Of a DNA stretch of 27,335 nucleotides, positions 7,825 through 15,759 are shown in pieces. The notes under the pieces were generated by a model that saw only the letters and a list, made by a program, of their open reading frames with translations, had not been told where the DNA came from and searched no databases. The stretch comes from JARYMI01 sp037444845. GTDB taxonomy: Bacteria > Acidobacteriota > Aminicenantia > Aminicenantales > UBA8522. Made by a program: the position numbers and the translations under genes. How positions within the stretch are numbered: position 1 is the stretch's first letter; every line of letters starts with the position of its first letter. The stretch is from NCBI GenBank assembly GCA_037444845.1, contig JBBILQ010000036.1, forward strand, positions 1-27,335. The letters are read 5' to 3'.

Positions 7825-8202
7825 TTACAGTTTCCGCGGTCCTTTTTCCAACGAAGCGGCGATTTCCTGGAGCCGGTCCCGCACCTCAGAGAGCATCTTC
7901 TTGAGGCGGTCGGGATGGACCGGTTCCGAGGTCCTGCTGCCGAACTCCTCTTCGATCCGTCTCTTGGCGCCAGCCAAGGTGAGTTTTTCTTTGACCAGGA
8001 GTTCTTTCAGACGGAGGATGATCGTGAGGTCTTTGGGCCGGAAAATCTTCTGTCCGCTTCCTGTCTGCCCGACGTGGAAGAAGGGGAACTCCTTTTCCCA
8101 TCTCTCTATGACTTTGGCATCGAGCCCGACAATACGGCTGACTTCATCGAGTTTGTAGAAGAGTTTGTCCTGGGCTTTTTCGTGTTTTGTCCTTTCTGCC
8201 AC
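7825..8202 (-). CDS. MerR-family transcriptional regulator
   Basis: 125 residues from a GTG start at 8202, with AGGAA at a 6-nt spacing. Residues about 15-85 form a MerR-type winged helix: YKLDEVSRIVGLDAKVIERWEKEF (core KLDEVSRIVGL), a wing with GSGQKIFRPKDLTIILRLKELL (core KIFRPKDL) and LTLAGAKRRIEEEF, typical of the HTH_17/MerR fold. A short coiled-coil-like C-terminal helix follows. There is no Cys-rich effector domain, so it is not a metal sensor of the classical type. Similar single-domain MerR proteins are often annotated near translation or DNA-bending genes. A perfect 7-1-7 inverted repeat overlaps its ribosome-binding site and could be an autoregulatory operator. The tRNA-Pro gene follows after 37 nt. 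Confidence 0.85.
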   Translation of the reverse strand: MAERTKHEKAQDKLFYKLDEVSRIVGLDAKVIERWEKEFPFFHVGQTGSGQKIFRPKDLTIILRLKELLVKEKLTLAGAKRRIEEEFGSRTSEPVHPDRLKKMLSEVRDRLQEIAASLEKGPRKL

Positions 8203-8215
8203 AGGAATTTCCTGT
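8201..8215. repeat. 15-bp perfect palindrome over the merR start
   Basis: ACAGGAA-T-TTCCTGT is a perfect 7-1-7 inverted repeat covering the GTG start and Shine-Dalgarno of the merR-type gene. It may be an operator or chance. Confidence 0.4.
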
Positions 8216-8318
8216 CTTTTCTTCGACTCTCAGCGCTAACGATATCATGTCTCCAGGGCAGCGTCAAGGCGGGACACAGGCGTAACACCCAGATTTGCCG
8301 GTAGGAAAAGGCTATCCC

Positions 8319-8397
8319 TGTCATCGCGAGCACCCATTGGGTGCGTGGCGATCTCATCAACACAAACTGAGATTGCTTCGCTTCGCTCGCAAAGACA
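8319..8397. repeat. Imperfect palindromic dispersed-type repeat (REP/MITE-like)
   Basis: The left arm starts TGTCATCGCGAGC and ends GGCGATCTCA. The right arm is TGAGATTGC, a TTCGCTTC core, then GCTCGCAAAGACA, which reads back as TGTCTTTGCGAGC...GCAATCTCA. The two arms therefore form a long imperfect hairpin, with an inner CACCC/GGGTG pair in the left arm. This sequence type (TGTCATTGCGAGCGAAGCG and relatives) is a well-known dispersed palindrome in many bacterial genomes. It lies in the 273-nt gap between merR and rarA, with no coding potential of its own. Confidence 0.65.
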
Positions 8398-8451
8398 ATT
8401 TTCTAACGGCAATTTCGGGTAACACAGTGGTGGTGCGCAGCCGGCTCATCT

Positions 8452-8459
8452 GATATAAT
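8452..8459 (+). promoter_or_regulatory. Extended -10 promoter element of rarA
   Basis: The sequence TGATATAAT (8451-8459) is a consensus extended -10 (TGn-TATAAT). The -35 region is poor. The predicted transcript would start at about 8466, after the GTG at 8464 and about 10 nt before the ATG at 8476. Confidence 0.5.
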
Positions 8460-8475
8460 TTAAGTGGACCAGAGG

Positions 8476-9786
8476 ATGGAGAAAAAGGAAGGCCACACCC
8501 CTCTTGCCGAGAGGATGAGGCCCAGGTCTTTTGACCAGTTTTATGGCCAGGAGCACCTTCTTGGACAAGGAAAAATCCTTTCCGAGCTGATCGAATCCGG
8601 CCACCTCGTTTCTCTGATTTTCTGGGGGCCGCCCGGTTCTGGGAAAACGACCTTGGGCACGATGCTGGCCCGGCATTTTGATGTGCCCTGCCTGTTTTTC
8701 TCGGCTGTGCTCTCCGGGATCAAAGAAGTAAAAGAGGTCATGGCTCAAGCGGAGAGCCACAAAAGAATGTTCGGGAAACCGAGCATCATCTTCATTGATG
8801 AAATCCACCGATTCAACAAGGCCCAGCAGGGAGCTTTTCTGCCGTATGTGGAAAGGGGGGACATCATCCTCTTCGGGTCGACAACCGAAAATCCCTCATT
8901 CGAAGTCATCGCGCCCCTTCTTTCTCGCACCAAAGTCCTCATCCTTCATCCCCTCAACGAAGAGGCGCTTGCTCGAATCATTGACGAAGCGCTGAGCGAC
9001 GAAGAGCGAGGGCTGGGCAGCCTTGAATTAGCGCTCGACCCTCAGGCCAGGAAGCTCATCATCGATTATGCCAACGGCGATGCCCGGCGAGCCCTCAACA
9101 CCCTGGAGATTGCGGTCAGCCTGGCGCGCGGCTCCTCCCTCGGCCTGCCCGAAATCCAGGAGGCCCTGCAGAAAAGAACGCTTCTCTACGACAAAAGCGG
9201 AGAAGAACATTTCAACCTTATCTCCGCCCTCCATAAAAGCCTGCGCAACAGCGATGCGGACGCCTCTCTTTACTGGCTGGCCAGGATGATCTTGGCCGGA
9301 GAAGATCCTCTCTACATCGCTCGGCGGCTGGTGCGGTTTGCCAGCGAAGACATCGGGCTGGCCGATCCCCAGGCCCTGTCCGTCGCCCTTATGGCCAAGG
9401 ACGCTTATGACTTCTTAGGCTCGCCCGAGGGAGAGCTGGCTCTCGCCGAGGCCGTGATTTACCTGGCTTCCGCGCCCAAGAGCAACCGGGCCTATGTCGC
9501 CTTTTCGCAAGCCATGAAAGAGGTGGAAGAAAACCCTTATGAGCCGGTCCCTCTTCATCTCCGCAACCCGGTCACGCCGTTGATGAAAGACATCGGTTAC
9601 GGAAAAGACTACGCCTACGCCCATGATTTTGAATTCGGCACGACCGATATGGAGACATTCCCGGAAGCGCTCAAAGGCCGGAAGTACTACCATCCTGGAG
9701 ACATGGGGCTGGAAAAAGAAATCAAGAAACGGCTGGAATGGTGGCAAAGCCTTAAGGAAAAGCTCCGGTCTCGAAAGAAGGCTTAG
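8476..9786 (+). CDS. rarA: Replication-associated recombination protein A (RarA/MgsA), AAA+ ATPase
   Basis: Clamp-loader-like AAA+ protein that acts at stalled replication forks, about 436 residues. Motifs are PLAERMRPRSFDQFYGQEHLLG, shown by its core AERMRP, then Walker A WGPPGSGKTT, sensor-region SAVLSGIKEVKEVM, Walker B IIFIDEIHRFNKAQQGAFLP (core IDEIHRF), sensor-1 STTENPSFE and NGDARRALNTLEIA. The C-terminal half has the MgsA oligomerisation domain motifs DPLYIARRLVRFASEDIGLADP (core ASEDIGLADP) and YLASAPKSNRAY. A GTG at 8464 is in frame, but a consensus -10 just upstream would place the transcript start after it, so ATG 8476 is preferred. Neither start has a usable Shine-Dalgarno. The stop overlaps a small gene on the opposite strand by 4 nt. 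Confidence 0.94.
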   Translation: MEKKEGHTPLAERMRPRSFDQFYGQEHLLGQGKILSELIESGHLVSLIFWGPPGSGKTTLGTMLARHFDVPCLFFSAVLSGIKEVKEVMAQAESHKRMFGKPSIIFIDEIHRFNKAQQGAFLPYVERGDIILFGSTTENPSFEVIAPLLSRTKVLILHPLNEEALARIIDEALSDEERGLGSLELALDPQARKLIIDYANGDARRALNTLEIAVSLARGSSLGLPEIQEALQKRTLLYDKSGEEHFNLISALHKSLRNSDADASLYWLARMILAGEDPLYIARRLVRFASEDIGLADPQALSVALMAKDAYDFLGSPEGELALAEAVIYLASAPKSNRAYVAFSQAMKEVEENPYEPVPLHLRNPVTPLMKDIGYGKDYAYAHDFEFGTTDMETFPEALKGRKYYHPGDMGLEKEIKKRLEWWQSLKEKLRSRKKA

Positions 9787-9956
9787 CCCTCTTTCTCTTT
9801 TTCCTTGAGAAGGTAATAAATTTCCCAGCTGATGTCATCGGCCAGGCAGCCGATGCACGACGTCTTGGTTGTGGCCAGTTCTCCGTCGGTGATTTTGTCC
9901 TTGATGATTTTCTTCACCTTTTTCCTGATCCTGTAAAGCATGATGTAGTTAACCAT
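9783..9956 (-). CDS. Small basic CxxC protein, hypothetical (57 aa)
   Basis: A short frame on the minus strand encodes 57 residues starting MVNYIMLYRIRKKVKK and containing KTSCIGCLADDISWEIYYLL. It has a basic N-terminal helix, one CxxC pair (Cys34, Cys37) and a charged KEKEKEG tail. I recognise no family. Support for it being real: a GGAGGG 11 nt upstream of ATG, a well-formed promoter (TTTACA-N17-TATTAT with TGn) directly upstream, GC-rich third positions like the neighbours, and convergent stop-to-stop packing with rarA (4-nt overlap). A single CxxC could bind metal as a dimer or be redox active; this cannot be decided here. Confidence 0.6.
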   Translation of the reverse strand: MVNYIMLYRIRKKVKKIIKDKITDGELATTKTSCIGCLADDISWEIYYLLKEKEKEG

Positions 9957-9974
9957 CGGCCAGATTCCCTCCGC

Positions 9975-10003
9975 ATAATATCAATTTCCTTTCTCCATGT
10001 AAA
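9975..10003 (-). promoter_or_regulatory. Promoter of the small CxxC gene
   Basis: On the minus strand TTTACA (9998-10003) is followed by a 17-bp spacer and TATTAT (9975-9980), with an extended TGA just before the -10. Its -35 lies 2 bp from the -35 of the divergent promoter for the PQQ lipoprotein. Confidence 0.6.
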
Positions 10004-10005
10004 GA

Positions 10006-10034
10006 TTGAGCGAGGAGGGGCAACGTGATATGAT
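10006..10034 (+). promoter_or_regulatory. Promoter of the PQQ-propeller lipoprotein gene
   Basis: TTGAGC (10006-10011), a 17-bp spacer and TATGAT (10029-10034) with an extended TGA. Only 15 nt separate the -10 from ATG 10050, implying a leader of about 8-9 nt with no Shine-Dalgarno. Confidence 0.6.
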
Positions 10035-10049
10035 GATTCCCCTTGAGTG

Positions 10050-11396
10050 ATGAAAAAGACAAGCACGATTCTGCCTTTAGCGCTGAGCCTGCTCAGCCTC
10101 TCATGTTCCCTTTCGGGGACAAGGCCGGCGCTGTATCCGGGCGGCGCGGGATTTCCGGTCGAGGAGTCCGGCCGGGTAACGATTGAGGGGAAAATCATCC
10201 GGACCATGGTGGAGGATGAAGGAAAAATTTATCTCGCCACGGACAGAGGCAAGCTCTATTGCCTTGATGGGAAGGCCCAGAAGGTTTTATGGACGCATGA
10301 GTCTGAAGCCGGCTTTAGCTCGCCGCCTGCGGTGGGGAAGGACCGCCTTTTTGTTCTTGACTACGGGGGGCAAATCACGTGCGTGGATAAGAACGGGAGC
10401 GTGCACTGGAAAAGCAAGATCGAAGGGCATACTCCGGCGAGCCTCAGCCAGAATCAACACGGGGTTTATGTCGGAACCCAGGAAGGGAGCGTTCTGGCCC
10501 TGAGCCCGGACTCGGGAGAAATGCTCTGGCACTTTGCCACGGGTGGTTCTGTCATGTCTGAGACCCTCGTTTGGGAAGGGAAGATCGTCTTTGCCTCTGA
10601 GGATGGGAACATCTATATTCTCTCTCCGAGGGGACGCGTTCGGAACGTTGTCAAAGTTGGGAGACCTGTTCTCGTAACGCCTCTTATCGATAATACCCGT
10701 CTTTATGTGGGGGCCGTGGATTCGGTCTTTCACTGTTTTGATTTGAGGGCACAGAGGAGAATGTGGAAGATCCAGTTAGGCGGCAGGATTCTTGCGCCGC
10801 CTCTGACGGACGATAGACATGTCTTTTTCGTCGCCTCTAACTGTGTCCTCTATTGTTTGAATAAGAAAAGCGGCGAGATCCAGTGGTGGCGCGCCCTGCC
10901 CTCGCTTGCCCGGTATGATCTCGAATCGAGCGACGGCAAGATCGTTGTCGCTTCATCCTCTCCCACACTTGTCTGTTTGGATGTAAAAAGTGGGGAGAAG
11001 GTGGGGTTTTACGATGCCGGCTCGGAGCTAAGGTCAAACGCGTTATGGCTGGATCCTTATCTTGTTGCAGCTCTTTATGACCCGAGTGAAGAAAGGGGGA
11101 GCGTTATTTTTCTCCATCGGCAGGTCAGTGTCCAGATTGGCGCCGCGCTGGCTTCGCCCCAGCCCGTGGGCACAGAAATCAGTTTTGCCGCCTCGGCTGT
11201 TGGGTTTTACATCCCCAGGTATGAATTCTTCCTCCGGCAGGACGGAGAGAGAACCGTCGTCCAGAAGGGGTCGGCGAGAAACACCTGGGTCTGGTTTCCG
11301 GATAAGGAGGGCACCTATGCTGTCGGGGTCAGGGTGAGCGATGCCAAACAGGAGAGGGAAGCCGAGATCCCGTTTGAGATAATCAAAGGGAAATAG
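10050..11396 (+). CDS. PQQ-like beta-propeller repeat lipoprotein with C-terminal Ig-like domain
   Basis: 448 residues. The N-terminus MKKTSTILPLALSLLSLSC is a lipoprotein signal with lipobox LSLSC. Residues about 45-350 hold repeated PQQ/BamB-like blades with the recurring pattern ..G.IYLATDRGKLYCLDGKA..VLW, VYVGTQEGSVLALSPDSGE.LWH, LYVGAVDSVFHCFDL...R.MW and VLYCLNKKSGEIQWW. The last 90 residues form an Ig-like beta-sandwich (SPQPVGTEISFAASAVG...EGTYAVGVRVSDA), a domain common in periplasmic proteins. The family includes BamB-like scaffolds and PQQ enzymes; I see no sign of a dehydrogenase active site, so a binding or scaffolding role is more likely. ATG 10050 is used; a GTG lies 3 nt earlier. 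The HD-domain gene follows after 35 nt. Confidence 0.85.
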   Translation: MKKTSTILPLALSLLSLSCSLSGTRPALYPGGAGFPVEESGRVTIEGKIIRTMVEDEGKIYLATDRGKLYCLDGKAQKVLWTHESEAGFSSPPAVGKDRLFVLDYGGQITCVDKNGSVHWKSKIEGHTPASLSQNQHGVYVGTQEGSVLALSPDSGEMLWHFATGGSVMSETLVWEGKIVFASEDGNIYILSPRGRVRNVVKVGRPVLVTPLIDNTRLYVGAVDSVFHCFDLRAQRRMWKIQLGGRILAPPLTDDRHVFFVASNCVLYCLNKKSGEIQWWRALPSLARYDLESSDGKIVVASSSPTLVCLDVKSGEKVGFYDAGSELRSNALWLDPYLVAALYDPSEERGSVIFLHRQVSVQIGAALASPQPVGTEISFAASAVGFYIPRYEFFLRQDGERTVVQKGSARNTWVWFPDKEGTYAVGVRVSDAKQEREAEIPFEIIKGK

Positions 11397-11431
11397 AATA
11401 ACCGGCGACAAACCCGGAAAGGAGGAGCCCG

Positions 11432-11977
11432 ATGAACAGAGAGGAGGCTTTGGGCCTCGTCAAACAACACCTCAAGAACAAGAACCTGGTCAAACACAGC
11501 CTGGCTGTAGAGGCCTGCATGAAAGCTGTTGCGATAAGGCTTGGCCAGGACGAAACGAAATGGGCCCAGGCCGGAATCCTCCACGACCTCGATTACGAGC
11601 TCACGGAAAAGAGCCCCGAGCTCCACACGGATGAGACAGTCAAAATTCTCGGCGGGCTGGGGATCAGTGCCGATATCATCCAGGCCATCCAGGCTCATGC
11701 GGGCAAAGTCCCTTGCCAGAGCCCGATGGACTGGGCCATTTTTTCCATCGACCCTTTAACCGGGCTGATCATCGCCGCGACTCTGATGCACCCGACACGA
11801 AAGCTCAAGGATGTCGACCTTGAGTTTGTCAAAAGGCGGTACAAGGAGAAAAGTTTCGCCCGCGGCGCCAAGAGGGAAGAGATCGAAGAGTGCCACAACA
11901 TCGGCTTAGAGCTGGATGAGTTTGTCGCACTCTGCCTCGCCGCCATGCAGGGCATCTCGAGTGACCTTGGGCTTTAA
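11432..11977 (+). CDS. HD-domain (HDIG-type) predicted metal-dependent hydrolase
   Basis: 181 residues with AAAGGAGG 8 nt before ATG. The sequence carries the HD superfamily residues in order: His in LVKHSLAVE (about 22), HDLDYE (HD about 51-52), the downstream His in AIQAHAGK and Asp in FSIDPLTGLIIAATLM. This is the small stand-alone HDIG protein family predicted to be a phosphohydrolase; the substrate is unknown. It is probably co-transcribed with the upstream propeller lipoprotein. It ends 21 nt from the convergent TonB receptor gene, with no obvious terminator between them. Confidence 0.85.
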   Translation: MNREEALGLVKQHLKNKNLVKHSLAVEACMKAVAIRLGQDETKWAQAGILHDLDYELTEKSPELHTDETVKILGGLGISADIIQAIQAHAGKVPCQSPMDWAIFSIDPLTGLIIAATLMHPTRKLKDVDLEFVKRRYKEKSFARGAKREEIEECHNIGLELDEFVALCLAAMQGISSDLGL

Positions 11978-11998
11978 TAGCTCTAACGGGGGCGGCCT

Positions 11999-13948
11999 TC
12001 AGGACTTTCCAAGAATACCCGCTTTGAAGCCGACCTCAAGCGTACGGCCTCTACAGGGAAAACCTGGCTCTGTGAAGTAGTCCCTGTTCAGGATATTGGA
12101 TACTTTGAAGAAAACATCGAATCGGCGGAGGGAGCAGGAAAGAACCGTCTCGAAATCGCAAAAGCCAGGGATCCGGAGAAGGGATTGACTGGCCAGGTCA
12201 TACCAGGAGGAGGATGAGGCGAGAATGCCTAAAATTCCCCAGTTCAGCCACTGGAAAGGAGAAAAGAACACATCGATGGACAGGCTGTGCTTGGGGAGGG
12301 CGTCGAGCGGCCGGTTTTCTGTCTTGTTCTTGTGGTTAAGATAAGTGTAACTCAGGGTCGCCTCTAATTTTTTTAACGATTTTGACGTCTGAATCTCCAG
12401 GCCGTCGATTGAAGCCTGATTGATGTTGTAGAACCTCCGGATGCCGTCGGGAAGCCTGACGCTTTCAATCATGTCGTCGAAACGGTTGAAAAAAACGGCG
12501 CCCGACAGGAAGACGAGACCGGTCCAGGTCGCGCCGACTTCCCACAGATTCCCTGATTCGCTGAGCAAACCCGGGTTTCCGGAAGAAGGAGAATAGAGCG
12601 AGCGCATGGACGGGAAGCGGGATTTTCTAGAAAAAGAGAGGTGGACTTCCCAGCTCTCCCGGGGAGAAAATTTGAGGCCGGCCAGGGGGTTGATTCTTGA
12701 CGTGCTCAAACCCTCAAACTTGCGCAGATGGTCGAAGCTGGCGCCGGCAATGAGCGTCCAGCCCGAGGAAAGCGAGAAGTGATTCTCGACAGCCAGGGAG
12801 GTCACTCCCTGGCTGTACTCCTGCCAGGCTAGGCCTTTGTCGTCCTGTGTGCGAGCCTTCTCTTGCTGGAAGGTAAAGCTTGTTTTGATGGTGAAGGCAG
12901 GGCTGACCGGCAGGTCGGCCAGGGCAAACGCGCCGTACACAGCGTTGTCAAACGTGCTTTCGAACTGGAGGCTTGTCATCTCCTCGTTACGGTAAGCGTC
13001 GAGGACATTGTCGTACTTGATCATGTAGGCGCGGAAGCGGAGCGTTGAGGAGCGGCCAAGAGCCGTGTAGCCGCCGGCGCTGAGAGAGAGCCTGTCCCAG
13101 TTCCTGAAACGCCAGTAGCGGGGCCTGGCAGCAACGAGAGAGGGAGGAAGGCCGTAGGCTGAATGATAATAACTCCCGTTGACCAGGATTTCCGTCTGGC
13201 TCGACGGAGTATAGAAGAGTTTAGCGTTGAGGCTCAGCCGTTCGTAGTCGCTGTTGGACCGCTTGATCCTACTATTCCCATCGGAATAGTAAAATCCTTT
13301 CGAATCCTGGTAGAGAAAATTGCTGCTCAGAGCAAACTGTCTCCACGTCCAGCCGGAGAAAAGCCCAAGGCTGCGTGTCCCGCCTTCGCCAGCGCTTGCC
13401 TGAAGAGTCAGAACAGGGTCGGCTGCCGGCCGCCTGGTGACGACGTTGACGATCCCCCCCAGCGTGTTCGGTCCGTAAAGAACCGAGGCCGGGCCTCGAG
13501 TGACCTGAATCGACCGGGCCGAGGCAACTTCTATCGTCTTGAGGTCGAACGTGTTGAAGTATGGTTCATAAGAAGGGACGCCGTCGATGAAGAGGGCGAT
13601 GCGGCGGGAATCCATTCCCCTCAGCTTGAGCGTGAACTCATTTTTCTCTCCCACGGTGACATGAACTCCCGGCACGCACTTGATGGCTTCTCCAAGGTCA
13701 AGCGGCCGCCTCCTTTCCAGGGCCTTGCTCTCGATGATGCTGACCGTCGAAACCTGAGTGTCCCGGGGCGCCTCGCTGACGACAATGATCTCCTCGGTAA
13801 TCTTATCGATTTTTTCCTTCTGGGGCTTTTTCTCTTGCTCTTCTTGTGCATAGAGGAAAGGCACCAGAGTGACGCAGAGAAACAGGCCCAGCCAGGCATT
13901 CCGTTTTCTTTTATCAGCTAACTCGGTATTTATGAATCGACGGCTCAT
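11999..13948 (-). CDS. TonB-dependent outer-membrane receptor
   Basis: 649 residues. A signal peptide (about residues 16-34, ending LYAQ) is followed by a charged linker and a TonB-box-like EEIIVVSE at about 52-59. The plug domain then shows DLGEAIKCVPGVHV, LRGMDSRRIALFIDGVP and VTRGPASVLYGPNTLGGIVNVVT. The remainder is an antiparallel beta-barrel with alternating aromatic strands and the late VSNILNRDYFTEPGFPCRGR (core NILNRDYF) typical of the family. The last strand is VGFKAGILGKS, not ending in the usual aromatic residue. The ligand (siderophore, cobamide or peptide) cannot be told. No energiser genes are adjacent. It diverges from the P5C dehydrogenase gene. Confidence 0.92.
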   Translation of the reverse strand: MSRRFINTELADKRKRNAWLGLFLCVTLVPFLYAQEEQEKKPQKEKIDKITEEIIVVSEAPRDTQVSTVSIIESKALERRRPLDLGEAIKCVPGVHVTVGEKNEFTLKLRGMDSRRIALFIDGVPSYEPYFNTFDLKTIEVASARSIQVTRGPASVLYGPNTLGGIVNVVTRRPAADPVLTLQASAGEGGTRSLGLFSGWTWRQFALSSNFLYQDSKGFYYSDGNSRIKRSNSDYERLSLNAKLFYTPSSQTEILVNGSYYHSAYGLPPSLVAARPRYWRFRNWDRLSLSAGGYTALGRSSTLRFRAYMIKYDNVLDAYRNEEMTSLQFESTFDNAVYGAFALADLPVSPAFTIKTSFTFQQEKARTQDDKGLAWQEYSQGVTSLAVENHFSLSSGWTLIAGASFDHLRKFEGLSTSRINPLAGLKFSPRESWEVHLSFSRKSRFPSMRSLYSPSSGNPGLLSESGNLWEVGATWTGLVFLSGAVFFNRFDDMIESVRLPDGIRRFYNINQASIDGLEIQTSKSLKKLEATLSYTYLNHKNKTENRPLDALPKHSLSIDVFFSPFQWLNWGILGILASSSSWYDLASQSLLRIPGFCDFETVLSCSLRRFDVFFKVSNILNRDYFTEPGFPCRGRTLEVGFKAGILGKS

Positions 13949-13961
13949 GGCAAGGTTTATT

Positions 13962-13990
13962 ACTTTAGCAGAAAGCGAGGGGTCTGTGAA
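13962..13990 (-). promoter_or_regulatory. Promoter of the TonB-dependent receptor gene
   Basis: On the minus strand TTCACA (13985-13990), a 17-bp spacer and TAAAGT (13962-13967) preceded by TGC. The -10 ends 13 nt before the ATG and no Shine-Dalgarno lies between, so the leader would be about 6 nt. Confidence 0.5.
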
Positions 13991-14030
13991 CCGGAAAGGG
14001 AGAGGGGATGATTCGGGCCCTAAAATAATG

Positions 14031-14036
14031 TATAAT
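14031..14036 (+). promoter_or_regulatory. Candidate -10 of the P5C dehydrogenase promoter
   Basis: TATAAT about 43 nt before the GTG start; no convincing -35. It lies in the 131-nt divergent region shared with the TonB receptor gene. Confidence 0.35.
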
Positions 14037-14079
14037 GGAGGGCTTAAAAAGCATTTATTTATTCTGGAAGGAGGAAATC

Positions 14080-15711
14080 GTGATCAATGCTCTGACCAAG
14101 ATTCCGGCGCCGGTGAATGAACCCGTCTTGAGCTACGCGCCGGCCACCCCGGAGAGAAAAGCGCTTAAAGACCAGCTCGAGAAGATGCTCCGCCAAGAGG
14201 TCGAAATCCCGCTCATCATCGGCGGGAAAGAGGTCAGGTCGGGCGATCTGGCCGATTGCCGTTGCCCGCACGACCACCGCCATCTCCTGGGCCGCTACCA
14301 CAAGGCGAGGACTCAAGAGGTGGACCTGGCTGTGGCTGCCGGCACAGCCGCCTGGAAGGACTGGTCGGAAATGGACTGGATGTCGAGGGCAGCGGTGTTT
14401 TTGCGGGCGGCCGAGCTCCTTGCTACAAAGTATCGCTTCATCCTGAATGCGGCCACGATGCTCGGCCAGTCCAAGACAGTCCACCAGGCTGAGATCGATT
14501 CCGCCTGTGAACTCATCGATTTTTACCGTTTTAACCCTTTTTTCATGACTCAAATCTACGCCCAGCAGCCGGACTCAGCGCCAGGCACCTGGAATTACCT
14601 GGAATACCGCGCTCTGGAGGGGTTTGTCTTTGCCGTGACGCCGTTCAATTTTACGGCGATCGCTGGCAACCTGCCGACCTCGCCAGCCATGATGGGGAAC
14701 ACCGTGCTCTGGAAGCCTGCCTCCTCAGCGGTTTACTCTGCTTATTATCTGATGCTCCTTTGGAAAGAAGCAGGCCTGCCCGACGGAGTGATCAATTTTA
14801 TCCCCGGTTCTGGCCGGTTTGTCGGCGATCCCGTGCTCGAGAAGCGGGATCTGGCCGGTGTTCATTTCACCGGCAGCACAGGCGTCTTCCATAGCATGTG
14901 GGGAACAATCGGCGCCAACATCATGAAATACAGGACCTATCCACGGATCGTCGGCGAGACGGGCGGCAAAGACTTCGTCTTTGTCCATGCCTCGGCCGAC
15001 ACGGATGTTGTGGTGACGGCCCTCATCCGCGGGGCTTTTGAATACCAGGGACAGAAATGTTCAGCCGCCAGCCGGGCCTACATTCCCGACAGCCTCTGGC
15101 CGGCCATCAAGACGCGACTTCTGGACGAGCTGAGGACGATTAAGATGGGCGACGTCACGGACTTCTCGAACTTCATGGGCGCGGTTATCGATGAAGCGGC
15201 TTTCTCGAGCATCGTCGAGTATATCGAATATGCGAAGAAATCAGGTGAAGCCGAGATTCTGAGCGGCGGAGGCTACGACAAATCGAAGGGGTATTTTATT
15301 GAGCCCACTGTGGTCAAAGCCGCCAGCCCAAGACACAAGCTCATGGAAGAGGAAATTTTCGGGCCGGTGCTGACGATCTATGTTTACCCGGCGGCCGAGT
15401 TCACCGAGACGCTTCATCTCTGCGATTCGACATCCCCCTATGCCCTGACCGGAAGCGTCATCGCCGAAGACAGGAAGGCCATCCTCGAGGCGATGAGTGT
15501 TCTACGCCAAGCAGCGGGGAATTTCTACATTAACGACAAACCCACTGGCGCTGTCGTCAACCAACAGCCTTTCGGCGGGGCCCGCGGTTCCGGGACAAAC
15601 GACAAGGCCGGTTCCTACTTGAACCTTCTCCGCTGGACAAGCGCCCGGGCGATTAAGGAGAACTTGAACCCGCCCCGAAACTACCGGTATCCATTTCTGG
15701 CGGAGAAATAG
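14080..15711 (+). CDS. pruA: Delta-1-pyrroline-5-carboxylate dehydrogenase (ALDH4-like)
   Basis: NAD-dependent oxidation of glutamate semialdehyde/P5C to glutamate, the second step of proline catabolism. 543 residues from GTG 14080, which has AAGGAGG at a 5-nt spacing; the open frame continues upstream to 14035 but the family-like start INALTKIPAPVNEPV begins here. The long N-terminal region resembles the animal-type stand-alone enzyme rather than the PutA fusion. Motifs are AVTPFNFTAIAGNLP (cofactor fold), HFTGSTGVFHSMW, GETGGKDFVFV (catalytic Glu region), GQKCSAASRAYIP (catalytic Cys) and EEEIFGPVLT. No proline dehydrogenase gene is in the window. An unknown membrane protein and an ALDH7 enzyme follow co-directionally. 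Confidence 0.94.
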   Translation: MINALTKIPAPVNEPVLSYAPATPERKALKDQLEKMLRQEVEIPLIIGGKEVRSGDLADCRCPHDHRHLLGRYHKARTQEVDLAVAAGTAAWKDWSEMDWMSRAAVFLRAAELLATKYRFILNAATMLGQSKTVHQAEIDSACELIDFYRFNPFFMTQIYAQQPDSAPGTWNYLEYRALEGFVFAVTPFNFTAIAGNLPTSPAMMGNTVLWKPASSAVYSAYYLMLLWKEAGLPDGVINFIPGSGRFVGDPVLEKRDLAGVHFTGSTGVFHSMWGTIGANIMKYRTYPRIVGETGGKDFVFVHASADTDVVVTALIRGAFEYQGQKCSAASRAYIPDSLWPAIKTRLLDELRTIKMGDVTDFSNFMGAVIDEAAFSSIVEYIEYAKKSGEAEILSGGGYDKSKGYFIEPTVVKAASPRHKLMEEEIFGPVLTIYVYPAAEFTETLHLCDSTSPYALTGSVIAEDRKAILEAMSVLRQAAGNFYINDKPTGAVVNQQPFGGARGSGTNDKAGSYLNLLRWTSARAIKENLNPPRNYRYPFLAEK

Positions 15712-15759
15712 GCGTGCCCAGTGTTTTTCTGATGAGGCCAATGGAAGGATAAAGCAAGA

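Noticed and set aside
8106..8363. 85-codon minus-strand frame upstream of merR
   Set aside because: It runs through the palindromic repeat and into merR in another frame, and has no ribosome site or domain.
13163..13921. 252-codon frame opposite the TonB receptor
   Set aside because: It is the antisense shadow of a clear receptor gene.
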